From: Chamaesiphon sp041738715
Lineage (GTDB): Bacteria > Cyanobacteriota > Cyanobacteriia > Cyanobacteriales > Chamaesiphonaceae
DNA: 64,000 bases
Reading direction: 5' to 3'
Assembly: GCA_041738715.1 (NCBI GenBank)
Contig: JBGSPI010000139.1
Location: 1-64,000, forward strand
Position 1 is the stretch's first letter, and each line of letters begins with the position of its first letter. Both the position numbers and the translations under genes were made by a program. Below, one piece after another: positions 40,725 to 50,757 of this stretch. Under the pieces are notes generated by a model. That model made no database searches, had not been told where the DNA came from, and worked only from the letters and a program-made list of their open reading frames with translations.

Positions 40725-41153
40725 TTACTTCCGCTGTAACCGACATTCTAGTGGATAACGATTTCCGCGCCAAGTTGTCCAACCAGTCGCCACCCTGCTG
40801 CTAGGTTGGTAGCGCAACATCCAATTATCCTGTTCCGCACCTAGATAGCGAATGCCAAAGTCATTACCGCGCAAATAGCGTTGAGCTAGAGGTACCCAAG
40901 CACTCCCATTATCACTAAATCTCCCTACCACCTTAACACCGGAAGAACTACTGCAAATACCCCCACTACAGCTAGTTTGGGGATCGTCTACTACTAGCCA
41001 CTGCATTCTGGCTGGTCGTCGATCGATTGTGCAATCCCACTTACCAAAATACCACTGACTGACGGCTTGAGACGCTTGTGTCTCACTACTAAAACAGCCC
41101 AGAGTTGCGGGTAACAATACCAGTCCCAATAATAGCTGCTGAATCCTGTTCAT
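40725..41153 (-). CDS. DUF6006-like secreted or lipoprotein
   Basis: 142 residues. The N-terminus is a signal peptide with a possible lipobox (LPATLGC, Cys at about 20). The mature part has FGKWDCTIDRRPARMQWLVVDDPQTSC and SSSGVKVVGRFSDNGSAWVPL, a pattern I associate with DUF6006 proteins of cyanobacteria, with conserved Cys and Trp. Function unknown. It is transcribed away from the P-loop gene at 41374 across a 220-bp gap. Confidence 0.65.
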   Translation of the reverse strand: MNRIQQLLLGLVLLPATLGCFSSETQASQAVSQWYFGKWDCTIDRRPARMQWLVVDDPQTSCSGGICSSSSGVKVVGRFSDNGSAWVPLAQRYLRGNDFGIRYLGAEQDNWMLRYQPSSRVATGWTTWRGNRYPLECRLQRK

Positions 41154-41373
41154 TTGTCTAGTTCTAAGTTGCTAATGATTTTGACTACACGCTAGATTGC
41201 TAACTTTCCGCAAATGCTCGATCCGTCGTCAAAACTAGTTCAATGCAAAAAACATCACACCACGGAGGACTGAGTTTAAGCGAAGATCGACTATATCCTC
41301 CTTTGACAGAGAACCTTAGCGCGATGTGTCGAAGTAAAATCTCTAAACTTAGAGCTACAGACAACTGAATCCG

Positions 41374-42399
41374 ATGCACAAGATTCCTGACTGGTATATC
41401 CTCCCTAGTGCAGCATACACTATTAGTAGAAAACAAATTAAATATTATAATTTTTTGGATAAACAGCCAGAAATTGGCGATGTAGTTTATGGCAAAATTA
41501 CCCGAATTGGTCAACACGCTGAATTAGAAAATAAATCGGGCAGAATCCATCGAATTAATGAAGGCTCGACGGCCATATTTGTATTTGGTAATCGCTATGC
41601 ACCCGACTATTATGAAGGGGTGATGCCAATGGTGATGACAATGAAAGTCGATCTGTTAGCTCGATCGGGAATTATTGGTCATGTCAAAGTCAAAAATTCT
41701 TCAGTGAGTGAGCCTACTCAGGTCAAGATATTAGGCTATGTTTGTGATGCTAATGGTAAAACAATTAATACCCGCGACTACTCATTAATTAAACCTAAAC
41801 AATCTAAGAAAAAAGAGGAAAGATCTAAATTAATTTTATTTGTCGGCACCAGTATGAATTCTGGCAAGAGCACGAGTGCAACCGCCTGTTGCTGGGCGTT
41901 GACATCGATGGGGTATGATGTGCGGGCTTCTAAAGTAACTGGCACGGCAAGTCTCAAAGATATTTTGTATATGCAAGATGCTGGTGCTTCGATTATTAAT
42001 GATTTTACCAGTTTTGGATTTCCATCAACTTATTTATTGGATGAGAGCGAAGTTGTCAAGATTTTTAACGATCTCGATTTAAAGTATGCTAATAATCCTA
42101 AAAATTATTGGGCTGTCGAGTTAGCTGATGGAATTTTACAACGAGAAACTTCACTACTCCTAAAATCAGCGGACGTGCGATCGCGAATTCATAAATTAAT
42201 CTTTGCCGCCCATGATACTTTTGGAGCAATTGGTGGACTGCACACACTCAAGCATGAATTTGGTCTAGTGCCCGATGCGATTTCGGGTGTATGTTCGAGT
42301 TCTCCACTAGTTCTGCGCGAACTAGCGGAGTTCACAGATATTCCAGTTTTCAATAATATTGATTGGGATTTAAAGCAACTTTCAGAATTATTAATTTAA
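41374..42399 (+). CDS. P-loop protein, DUF1611-like
   Basis: 341 residues. A small beta-rich N-terminal domain (1-140) is followed by a P-loop NTPase with FVGTSMNSGKST at 156-167, then ASKVTGTAS, DAGASIINDFTSFGFPSTYL and VELADGILQRETSLLL, which fits the DUF1611 C-terminal (dethiobiotin-synthetase-like) group. The substrate is unknown; related proteins have been linked to amino-acid or glutamate modification. Its N-terminal part differs from standard DUF1611. It is a single gene facing away from its neighbours on the left. Confidence 0.65.
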   Translation: MHKIPDWYILPSAAYTISRKQIKYYNFLDKQPEIGDVVYGKITRIGQHAELENKSGRIHRINEGSTAIFVFGNRYAPDYYEGVMPMVMTMKVDLLARSGIIGHVKVKNSSVSEPTQVKILGYVCDANGKTINTRDYSLIKPKQSKKKEERSKLILFVGTSMNSGKSTSATACCWALTSMGYDVRASKVTGTASLKDILYMQDAGASIINDFTSFGFPSTYLLDESEVVKIFNDLDLKYANNPKNYWAVELADGILQRETSLLLKSADVRSRIHKLIFAAHDTFGAIGGLHTLKHEFGLVPDAISGVCSSSPLVLRELAEFTDIPVFNNIDWDLKQLSELLI

Positions 42400-42467
42400 G
42401 AGATTGGGATCGCGATCGAAACTTCGTGATAAAGTCGTTACCATAGCTTTTTTCACTCCTGACGATT

Positions 42468-42896
42468 ATGCGAACCCTCACTACGCTCATCCTCGCAGCA
42501 TTACTATCTATTTCTAGTTGGGTGATTTCGCCCACAGCGTTAGCTGTCACCCCAATTATTCTATCTGATGTCAGCTACAAAGATTGTCCGCCAGATGTCG
42601 CTGAAGGTGCGGTAACTAGTGGTGGGGTAACACAGGAGGCGAAATGTTTTCTGGTCATCGGCAAGGCGGACAACAAGTCCGGTAAAACTGTCTATGATGC
42701 GGATGTCTACGGACGGATCTTTGATGCCGACAATAATAACGTATTACCAAATCGCGGCCGGGTCGGGACACTCGATCGAATTGAACCGGGGATCAGTGAT
42801 TTTGAAGTCCGAATTGCCGTTGCCGCAGATATTGCCACCCCACTCAAACTAAAACAGTTTAAAGCATCTGGGTTTACAACTAAAATTCGTCAGTAA
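42468..42896 (+). CDS. Secreted hypothetical protein
   Basis: 142 residues with a clear signal peptide (hydrophobic core at about 5-20, probable cleavage after SPTALA at about 26). The mature domain, with SYKDCPPDVAEGAVTSGG and VYDADVYGRIFDADNNNVLPNRGRVG, looks like a small beta-sandwich of the FxLYD kind. I do not recognise the family. Its 3' end overlaps the converging MFS gene by 17 bases. Confidence 0.65.
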   Translation: MRTLTTLILAALLSISSWVISPTALAVTPIILSDVSYKDCPPDVAEGAVTSGGVTQEAKCFLVIGKADNKSGKTVYDADVYGRIFDADNNNVLPNRGRVGTLDRIEPGISDFEVRIAVAADIATPLKLKQFKASGFTTKIRQ

Positions 42897-44106
42897 CTTT
42901 TACCTGCCGCACTAGTTTTTCCAAGCACCACAAAATTATCCAGACTAATGGCACAGTCGCGGCTAAACCGAGCCAGAAAGTGTGTGCAAACTGGGGGGAT
43001 CGATCGAGTGCCCAACCACCCAATGGTGGTCCCACAGCGTAGCCTACCGCCCAGCAGAGAGAGTTAATCGAAGTATATACCCCCCTCAGTGAAATAGGGG
43101 CGAGATCGGCAATTAAAGCCGAAGCGGTCGGTGTATAAGCAGCGATCGCTAGCCCAAATAATCCTAACCCTAAACTTGCCCACAGCAGTTGATCACTACC
43201 CATTGTGCCAGTCGCCGTGATACAGGCAAAGCCTAAGCCCCAAAAACTACCAGAAATCATTAACGACCGCGCATGAGTGAAGCGACGGAGGAACTTGAGA
43301 ATCGGGATTTGAGCGGCGATTGTGATCAATAGATGCCCGGTAAATAAACTACTAATTACCTGTGGCTCAAATCCACGTGCGCCAGCTTGAGCGACGAAAT
43401 TACTAAAATATAATGGTAGTGTACTTTGAGTTTGGGAAACGTAAACAGTAAAAATAATATTGACCGTGACGTAAACTAATAAACGGCGATCTCGCAATGC
43501 AGTCAGATAGCCACCCACTAATTTTGATGGTGCCGATCCTGGTGGCAATGTTTCTGAAATCGCCAAAACAATTGTCAGGAAAAATACACAAAAAGAAATT
43601 CCATCGATCACAAATAACCAGCGATAGCCGCCAGTAGAGCTAATTAATAAACCCCCAACAATAATCCCGATCCCTAGCCCGACATTATCAGCTAGACGGG
43701 TAAACGCATAGGCAATCCGACGTTCTTCTCCCGTGGTGAGATCAGCAACGATCGCTTCATTCGCTGGCCAGTATAAACCTAAACTTAAACCTTGGACTAA
43801 ACAGCCTATCACTAAAGTCGGAAAATCTTGCGTACTTGCAAAAATAAAACATGAGACCGCCCCCACTAATGTTGATAGCAATAGAACTGGCTTACGTCCC
43901 CAGCGATCGGCATAACTCCCACTAATCAACCTCCCAGCGACACCAGAAATTGAGGCACTACCTAATGCTAGTCCCACCGATGTTGCCGATAATCCTACTT
44001 GCTGAACAAAGAAAATTGGGGCGTAGAAAATTGTGAAACCGCTGCCGATTTCCGACAGCAACCTACCCAGAGCAAGAATCCAAATCTGGCGAGGTAGCTT
44101 TGGCAC
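42880..44106 (-). CDS. MFS transporter
   Basis: 408 residues with about twelve hydrophobic segments. The loop between segments 2 and 3 has GSYADRWGRKPVLLLST, the Major Facilitator motif, and a similar weaker one follows in the second half. The type is drug- or metabolite-efflux-like. Substrate cannot be predicted, and no linked regulator is seen. Confidence 0.85.
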   Translation of the reverse strand: MPKLPRQIWILALGRLLSEIGSGFTIFYAPIFFVQQVGLSATSVGLALGSASISGVAGRLISGSYADRWGRKPVLLLSTLVGAVSCFIFASTQDFPTLVIGCLVQGLSLGLYWPANEAIVADLTTGEERRIAYAFTRLADNVGLGIGIIVGGLLISSTGGYRWLFVIDGISFCVFFLTIVLAISETLPPGSAPSKLVGGYLTALRDRRLLVYVTVNIIFTVYVSQTQSTLPLYFSNFVAQAGARGFEPQVISSLFTGHLLITIAAQIPILKFLRRFTHARSLMISGSFWGLGFACITATGTMGSDQLLWASLGLGLFGLAIAAYTPTASALIADLAPISLRGVYTSINSLCWAVGYAVGPPLGGWALDRSPQFAHTFWLGLAATVPLVWIILWCLEKLVRQVKVTDEF

Positions 44107-44198
44107 GGATAAATTATGAATGAATGGGTTTGCAAGGAAGAATCAGGAGAACTCGTCAGTCCAAACAAACTGAACCGCGCTCTCCTCTGCCCTAGATC

Positions 44199-45353
44199 CT
44201 AATCTCCCTTTGCTAGAACCTCCATCCGTACATCGCCGATACCATCTTTTTTGATACCAATGGCTGCGGCTGCACCAGCGGAGATATCAATAATCCGTTT
44301 GCTCCGAAAAGGTCCGCGATCGTTAATCCGCAGGGTGACTGATTTGCCTGTTTTGAGGCTGATCACCCGCACTTTTGTGCCAAATGGGAGGGTGCGGTGT
44401 GCTGCGGTTAAACCTTCAGGATTATATCGTTCACCGTTAGCCGTTCTCGGACCTGCTTCTCGTCCATACCAAGAAGCTTTCCCGGTGTGAACGGCAACAA
44501 CTTGAACAGGAGTTGGCTGAATGCTTTGAATCGGTTGGATTGGATTGGGATCGAATTGAGTCGGTATAGGCGCAAGCGTTGGCGAAACTGACTGGTTAGG
44601 GCGTTGGACAGGGATCGAGATACTTGGTTCTGGAGCTATTGTTGTGCCGTCAACCTGGGCAATTGCTGTCGCAAAAATTTGCTGTGGTCGATCGCTATCA
44701 AAGACAAATATCGGTGTTCCACCCGCAAATCCGATGGTATCGGTCAGATCTTCTGTTTGGCTGATACTTGGTGCCAATTGTGGTAGGCGGGCAAACTCGG
44801 CTTGAATCGTAGCGGTATTGGTGATTTTAGTTGGTTTTAAGCCACTACTGCGTCTGACAATTAGGTTTGAACTGACAGCTTCAACTACAAATGTTTGATG
44901 ATCGTGTTGCAGTGGCGGAACTTTCACAACGGCCCGAGGTGGGTTCGTTAGTGGCATGTCGCTTGAATTTGAACTGCTGACAACAGGAACACTGGGGCGA
45001 TCCAAAGAAAATACTTCAGCCTCAGACTGAAGTGGTGTAGTATTTTGAATCGGTGTTGGGGTTTCCGGCTGAATGCTCGGAATCGATCGAACTGATGAGA
45101 TGGGAATTGAAGTATCGGTTCTAGGCAGATTTTCCCTTGCAGCGATTTTGAGGACAGCTACATCAGTTTCAATTTCTGTCACCGTCAGGGGTGTAATAAT
45201 TGGCAGAGACTGTTGTTGATTCTCTTGTTTGGCAGCAATTGTGGCAGTGGGGATTTGGGCGTAGACATTGGCAATCGGTGCTAGCACAGTGGCAAGGATT
45301 ACTGTACTTATACAAGTCCAACGGTGTTGATTCATATCCTTTGGTAGAAACAA
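44199..45353 (-). CDS. RlpA-like double-psi beta-barrel protein
   Basis: 384 residues: signal peptide (cleavage near VYAQ at about 33), a long low-complexity Pro/Thr/Ser-rich region (about 60-285), and a C-terminal RlpA/DPBB domain with KASWYGREAGPRTANGERYNPEG, TAAHRTLPFGTKVRV and RINDRGPF, the latter containing the active-site-like Asp. RlpA proteins act on peptidoglycan or at septa. It has no SPOR domain, so septal targeting is unproven. A second RlpA-like gene lies 356 bases away; that spacer shows no gene. Confidence 0.85.
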   Translation of the reverse strand: MFLPKDMNQHRWTCISTVILATVLAPIANVYAQIPTATIAAKQENQQQSLPIITPLTVTEIETDVAVLKIAARENLPRTDTSIPISSVRSIPSIQPETPTPIQNTTPLQSEAEVFSLDRPSVPVVSSSNSSDMPLTNPPRAVVKVPPLQHDHQTFVVEAVSSNLIVRRSSGLKPTKITNTATIQAEFARLPQLAPSISQTEDLTDTIGFAGGTPIFVFDSDRPQQIFATAIAQVDGTTIAPEPSISIPVQRPNQSVSPTLAPIPTQFDPNPIQPIQSIQPTPVQVVAVHTGKASWYGREAGPRTANGERYNPEGLTAAHRTLPFGTKVRVISLKTGKSVTLRINDRGPFRSKRIIDISAGAAAAIGIKKDGIGDVRMEVLAKGD

Positions 45354-45709
45354 TATTGGGTGACTGAGACCGATTCAGAATGGTGACGATGGCTGCCGAT
45401 GATTTGATACCTCTCACCGCTCAACCTAGACCATTCAAGTTAGTCGATCTATCCGATCGAGATTAGATGTTTGTGGGCTTGTTCTACAACTGGAGCAATT
45501 CGGTTGCCTAATTTTAGTAACTACCCAGTTTCACCACTCAGTATATCAATAGTTTGCCCTGGGAATCACTACCGTTTGCCATGACCGCGATCGAAAGTAG
45601 CTAAAAATACTGTAAGTTGCTATTTACTGTTTAAAATCCGACGGGAGAACGCTTGCATCTATAGATCTCCGATCTCCCACCGATAGATAACTAGTAACTT
45701 AATTTACTG

Positions 45710-46192
45710 TTAGCGATTGCGCCGACCGTGGCGACGACCACCACCTTCACCACCACCTAAAATATCCATCCGCACACTACCAATCCCAGTCTGAGTTAGA
45801 CCAATTGCTCTGGCCGCACCAACTGAAAGGTCGATCACCCGTCCACCAATAAAAGGACCACGATTGTTAATCCTTACTACTACTGATTTACCCGTGCGAA
45901 CACTTGTTACACGGACTCTAGTACCGAAAGGTAAAGTTCTGTGGGCCGCAGTGTATGAACTAGGATTAAATCTTTCCCCATTAGCAGTTATAGAGCCACC
46001 TTCACTAGGTCCACCGCTATAAAAAGATGCGATGCCTACAGATTGAGCAATCAACTGGTTTGAAGAAATATTCGATTGGCTGGAGTTGACTGATGGTGCA
46101 GCGAAAGCGGTGCTAGACAGTGTCAATGTTGCGACAACAGCAGTTAATCCAGTCAAAGTTTGGTAATTCATAAGCCTATTGTGAAACGTCAT
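45710..46192 (-). CDS. Short RlpA-like protein
   Basis: 160 residues, made of a signal peptide (from the drawn Met or Met8) and a single DPBB domain: IASFYSGGPSEGGSITANGERFNPSS, TAAHRTLPFGTRVRV and RINNRGPF. The Asp of the long homologue (RINDRGPF) is Asn here, so catalysis may differ. The C-terminus is Gly/Arg-rich. The 515 bases upstream (46193-46707) hold no gene; they lie between divergent genes and probably contain both promoters. Confidence 0.82.
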   Translation of the reverse strand: MTFHNRLMNYQTLTGLTAVVATLTLSSTAFAAPSVNSSQSNISSNQLIAQSVGIASFYSGGPSEGGSITANGERFNPSSYTAAHRTLPFGTRVRVTSVRTGKSVVVRINNRGPFIGGRVIDLSVGAARAIGLTQTGIGSVRMDILGGGEGGGRRHGRRNR

Positions 46193-46707
46193 TTATCGGT
46201 AGAGATTTAGCTTGATTGCCCCATTTATTTGGGAGCAAATTATTTGCTAACACCCCATACTTGTTCTCTATTCACTTCAGGTGTGAGGAACTGATGGGTA
46301 TACCATAACATGATGTTTTCTCCAAAAATACCGCTTCAGATCCTTGACAAAACAAAGAATTTGTGCATCTAAAAATGGACGATCGAATGCCCAAATCGGA
46401 AGCGATCCCCACCCAACCAAGGTTTGAGCAGGACGATCTCGTCGTATTTTCAATCAGGAAAAGTAATGTGTTACATTTCTTTATATCCAATATTCAAATC
46501 GTTTTTGGAGCCGATCGGGGTTGACAGGTTTGAAAAATTGGCGAAAATTTACCGAATATTTGCAAAATATTTAACAAATTAATCTATGTGCCATATTTTG
46601 AATCAGTTGGCATTCCTAACAGCCCACTCACTCATCACACCGCATCGATTTGCTGTCAGATCGGCAATGGCGGTAAAATACCTGAGCGGATCGATTATGA
46701 GTGAGCT

Positions 46708-47736
46708 ATGGATTATCAACAAGCAGGTGTCGATGTTGTGGCGGGAAGAGCGTTTGTCGAAAACATCAAAAACCTCGTCCACAGCACCCATCGTCCAGGA
46801 GTTTTAGGTGGGTTGGGCGGTTTTAGTGGCTGGTTTGAACTACCAACAGGCTATCAACAGCCAGTGCTCGTATCAGGAACTGATGGAGTCGGTACAAAGC
46901 TGAAAATTGCCCAAGCATTAGACAACCACGCTTCAATCGGCATCGATTTAGTCGCCATGTGCGTGAATGATATCCTCACCTGCGGGGCGGAACCACTATA
47001 TTTCCTCGATTATTTGGCAACTGGAAAGCTCAACTCCAACCAACTTACCCAGGTAGTTGCGGGCATTGCTGATGGCTGTCGTCAGGCGGGTTGTGCCCTA
47101 TTGGGTGGTGAGACTGCCGAAATGCCGGGGTTTTATCAATTGGGTGAATACGATCTCGCTGGCTTTGCCGTCGGTATTGTGGAGAAAAGCCAGATCGTTG
47201 ATGGCACAAAGATGCAAGTGGGTGATGTAGCGATCGGTTTAGCTAGTAGCGGAATTCATAGTAATGGCTATAGTTTGGTGCGGAAGATTATCAGCGATGG
47301 TGGTTACAGATGGGAGGATACTCCCAGTTTGCTGGGCGGGCAAAGTTTGGGCGAGGTGTACTTAAGGCCGACACAGATATATGTGAAGCCGATTTTAGCA
47401 GCGATCGAGCAAAAATTACCGATTCATGGGATGGCTCATATTACCGGTGGTGGTTTGCCGGAAAATTTACCCCGCTGTCTGGCAGAAGATCGATCGATCC
47501 AGATCGATCTCGATAGTTGGCGAATTCCGGCCGCTTTTGAGTGGTTATCAGCCGCTGGAAATGTGGCACCTGTGGATATGTTTAATACTTTTAATATGGG
47601 TATTGGTTATGTCGTTGTTGTGCCGGCGAGTGCCGTTAGTGATGTAGTCGCATTGTTTAATTCCCATCAAATTGGATCGAGTCCAATTGGAGTAGTAGTT
47701 CCTGGCGATCGATCTTTGATTGGCATCCCTCAATAA
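46708..47736 (+). CDS. purM: Phosphoribosylformylglycinamidine cyclo-ligase
   Basis: 342 residues, full length. GTDGVGTKLKIAQ near residue 60 is the ATP/Mg-binding signature, MCVNDILTCGAEPLYFLDY and LLGGETAEMPGFY follow, and GLASSGIHSNGYSLVRKI is present. It closes the imidazole ring to AIR in purine synthesis. The gene stands alone. The product is cytosolic. Confidence 0.96.
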   Translation: MDYQQAGVDVVAGRAFVENIKNLVHSTHRPGVLGGLGGFSGWFELPTGYQQPVLVSGTDGVGTKLKIAQALDNHASIGIDLVAMCVNDILTCGAEPLYFLDYLATGKLNSNQLTQVVAGIADGCRQAGCALLGGETAEMPGFYQLGEYDLAGFAVGIVEKSQIVDGTKMQVGDVAIGLASSGIHSNGYSLVRKIISDGGYRWEDTPSLLGGQSLGEVYLRPTQIYVKPILAAIEQKLPIHGMAHITGGGLPENLPRCLAEDRSIQIDLDSWRIPAAFEWLSAAGNVAPVDMFNTFNMGIGYVVVVPASAVSDVVALFNSHQIGSSPIGVVVPGDRSLIGIPQ

Positions 47737-47769
47737 CCGACTCTTTGTTAGAGAAAAATAAGCTACACT

Positions 47770-47890
47770 AAAGTTCGGTTCTATTGGAAATCAGCCAACA
47801 GAGGTAACGGGGAAAGTTTGGTGCAAGCCCAACGCTGTCCCGCAACTGTGATGCGATCTCGATCGCTAAGTCAGAACGCCCGCCGAATAT
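47770..47890 (+). ncRNA. Cobalamin riboswitch
   Basis: The 120 bases before the CobW gene contain the B12-riboswitch core: AAGTTCGGT, a GGTAACGGGGAAAGT-like segment, the B12 box GCAAGCCCAACGCTGTCCCGC (split here: 47822-47842), AACTGTGA and the closing GTCAGAACGCCCGCC (47870-47884). It should turn off the downstream gene when adenosylcobalamin is plentiful. It lies in the 167-bp gap after purM. Confidence 0.88.
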
Positions 47891-47927
47891 TCAATCCAAA
47901 TCTGTGCGCGGTACGCAGTTAATATAT

Positions 47928-49016
47928 ATGGCAAGTAGAATTCCCGTCACCATTATCACCGGTTTTTTGGGTAGTGGTAAAACCACCCTGATTAGACACT
48001 TACTTACTCATAATCAAGGTCGCAGAATTGCCGTAATTGTCAATGAATTTGGGGAATTAGGTATCGATGGGGAATTACTACGTTCTTGTCAGATTTGTCC
48101 CGACGATCGAGAACCAAATAATATTGTTGAGTTAACTAATGGCTGTTTGTGTTGCACTGTGCAAGAAGAGTTTTTGCCGACGATGCAAGCCCTAATTGCC
48201 CGACGGGATGATCTTGATTGCATCTTAATTGAAACATCTGGTTTAGCACTACCCAAACCCTTAATTACTGCCTTTCGGTGGCCAGAAATTCGGACTGCGG
48301 CGACAGTGGATGCCGTGATTACTGTGGTTGATTGTGACGCGGTGGCTGATGGCAGATTTGCTAACGATCCCGCTCAAGTTGAGCTACTGAGACTAGCGGA
48401 TGATGAGCTAGATCATGAAACTCCATTACAGGAACTATTTGAGGATCAATTAGCCTGTGCTGATTTAGTAATTCTCAATAAAACTGATTTAGTGACTAGT
48501 CAACAATATCAATCAGTTATCGATTTAATCAATCGGGAATTACCAAGAGCAGTCAAAATCGTCAACAGCGATCGAGGGATTGTCGAACCAGAGATGATTT
48601 TAGGTTTCAATTCAGCAGTTGAAGACCATCTTCATGAGCGTCCTAGTCACCATGACATGGAAGAAGAACACGATCATGATGATCAAATTTATTCGATTAA
48701 TCTAGTGTTTAAACAGGAATTTAATCCAGAAAAATTACGCCAAAAATTAGAAACTCTAGTCGCCGAGCAAGAGATTTATCGAATCAAAGGATTTGTCGCC
48801 GTGCCAAATAAACCAATGCGCTTGGTTATCCAAGCTGTCGGGAAACGGTTCGAGCAATTTTACGACAGGCTGTGGCGAACTGATGAAGCCCGGGAAACCA
48901 AATTAGTCTTTATCGGGCAATCGACACACATTGACGCGGATTTACACCAGCAACCGCTGGGGATGAAATTTGATGCTCAGGAGATCGAGTCTCATTTGCT
49001 TCAATTAGTTGATTGA
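47928..49016 (+). CDS. CobW/COG0523 GTP-binding metallochaperone
   Basis: 362 residues from ATG at 47928, chosen over a GTG eight codons earlier that falls close to the riboswitch. Walker A is GFLGSGKTT at 12-20, the metal-binding GCLCC at 72-76, and the G4 motif NKTD later. A His/Asp-rich insert (HLHERPSHHDMEEEHDHDD) lies before the C-terminal CobW domain, which ends at residue 362. The riboswitch upstream supports a role in cobalt handling for B12, though zinc is an alternative for COG0523 proteins. Confidence 0.88.
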   Translation: MASRIPVTIITGFLGSGKTTLIRHLLTHNQGRRIAVIVNEFGELGIDGELLRSCQICPDDREPNNIVELTNGCLCCTVQEEFLPTMQALIARRDDLDCILIETSGLALPKPLITAFRWPEIRTAATVDAVITVVDCDAVADGRFANDPAQVELLRLADDELDHETPLQELFEDQLACADLVILNKTDLVTSQQYQSVIDLINRELPRAVKIVNSDRGIVEPEMILGFNSAVEDHLHERPSHHDMEEEHDHDDQIYSINLVFKQEFNPEKLRQKLETLVAEQEIYRIKGFVAVPNKPMRLVIQAVGKRFEQFYDRLWRTDEARETKLVFIGQSTHIDADLHQQPLGMKFDAQEIESHLLQLVD

Positions 49017-49178
49017 AATAGTTGGCTCGATATCGAAAGCTGATTGCTCAGGCATAGAAAAACGAATTAATAATTGCGCCAGTGGGTGGGACGATTTGTG
49101 CGTCAGCATTCAACTTTTTCTTGAGCGAGAGCGCGCCATAAGGCAGTCACAAATTAATCTAGAAGTAAGTTTAAACTA

Positions 49179-50690
49179 ATGAAAATAGCTCAAACCTTGA
49201 TCGAAAATCTACCATACAATCTAGAACAGTGGAAACAAGGATATCGATCGCAGAAACAAGAATATGATTATCAGATTACCGAGATTGAAGGGCAAATTCC
49301 CCACAATCTAACTGGAACATTATTTAGGAATGGCCCTGGATTACTAGATATTAATAACGAATCTGTCCGCCATCCGTTTGATGGTGATGGAATGATTTGT
49401 CGAATTAGTCTGCACAATGGCAAAGCACATTTTAGCAATCGATTCGTTCGGACGGAAGCCTATCTAGCCGAACAAGCCGCCGGAAAATTTCTCTATCGCG
49501 GTGTATTTGGAACTCAAAAAGCTGGTGGTTGGTTCAAGAATGCTTTCGATCTACAATTAAAGAATATTGCCAATACCCAAGTAGTCTACTGGGGTGAAAA
49601 GTTACTTGCACTTTGGGAAGCTGCTGAACCCTATCGATTAGATCCCCAAAGTTTAGATACCTTGGGAATTGAGTATTTCGATCGAACCTTAAAACCAGGC
49701 GATACTTTTGCCGCACATCCATTATTTGACCCGAAGGGAAGGATGGTAAACTTTGGTTTAAAAACAGGTTCATTCGATTTTAGTCCCGAAAGACTACTAC
49801 GCCAAGGCAGCGGATTAATCACAACAATTACGATCTACGAATTTGACACAGATGGTACAGTCGTGGAAAAACATTCACACATCATTCCCGGATTCGCATT
49901 TATTCATGACTTTGCGATTACCCCTAACTACTGTATCTTCTTCCAAAATCCTGTCGATTTCAATCCTTTTCCCTTTCTATTTGGACTAAAAGGTGCAGGT
50001 GAATGTGTCAAATTTCAACCCCAAAGAGTAACTAAAATTTTAGTAATTCCCCGCAATCCACGTAGTGGCGAACAGATCCGAACTTTTGAAGCCGAATCAG
50101 GATTTGTCTTCCACCACGCCAACGCTTTCGAGACAGATGGGCAAATTTCGATCGATTCGATTTGTTATGCAACTTTTCCAGAAGTTGAACCCGATCGAGA
50201 TTTTCGCGATGTCAATTTTAATACTCTTAGCCCTGGGCAATTATGGCGATTTGAATTGAATCTTGAATCATCAGTAGTGCGCAGCAAACTCATCGAAGCC
50301 CGTTGTTGTGAATTCCCAACGATGAATCCTACCAAAGTCGGACAGCCCTACCGCTATGTTTACCTGGGTGCAGCCCAAGTGCCTGAGGGTAATGCACCAC
50401 TCCAAAGTATCCTGAAACTGGATCTCATCACTGGTAACAACCAAATTTGGACGGCTGCACCAACTGGATATGTAAATGAGCCTGTTTTCGTACCGCGTCC
50501 TGGAGCTACCCAGGAGGATGATGGCTGGCTGATTGTGATGACTTATGATGGAGAACTCGATCGATCGGCTGTGGTGATTCTCGATGCCGCAGATTTGACA
50601 ACAGGTGCTGTCGCGACCCTCCACTTAACCCATCATATTCCCTATGGGTTGCATGGTAGTTGGACGGATAAATTGTTCATCGATCTGTGA
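49179..50690 (+). CDS. Carotenoid cleavage oxygenase family protein
   Basis: 503 residues, a seven-blade propeller of the RPE65/apocarotenoid oxygenase family. All four iron-binding His are visible in sequence: FAAHPLFD, FIHDFAIT, FHHANAF and the final GLHGSW. GTLFRNGPG near residue 45 is the family start. Members such as the Synechocystis apocarotenoid-15,15'-oxygenase cleave carotenoids to retinal-type products. It shares the family with 56903-58348. The substrate is not determined. Confidence 0.9.
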   Translation: MKIAQTLIENLPYNLEQWKQGYRSQKQEYDYQITEIEGQIPHNLTGTLFRNGPGLLDINNESVRHPFDGDGMICRISLHNGKAHFSNRFVRTEAYLAEQAAGKFLYRGVFGTQKAGGWFKNAFDLQLKNIANTQVVYWGEKLLALWEAAEPYRLDPQSLDTLGIEYFDRTLKPGDTFAAHPLFDPKGRMVNFGLKTGSFDFSPERLLRQGSGLITTITIYEFDTDGTVVEKHSHIIPGFAFIHDFAITPNYCIFFQNPVDFNPFPFLFGLKGAGECVKFQPQRVTKILVIPRNPRSGEQIRTFEAESGFVFHHANAFETDGQISIDSICYATFPEVEPDRDFRDVNFNTLSPGQLWRFELNLESSVVRSKLIEARCCEFPTMNPTKVGQPYRYVYLGAAQVPEGNAPLQSILKLDLITGNNQIWTAAPTGYVNEPVFVPRPGATQEDDGWLIVMTYDGELDRSAVVILDAADLTTGAVATLHLTHHIPYGLHGSWTDKLFIDL

Positions 50691-50757
50691 TATTGATGTA
50701 CTCCCTGCGATGAATCGACGGGAATCGATCGGCTAAATGTTGTGAGATAATGTCAGA

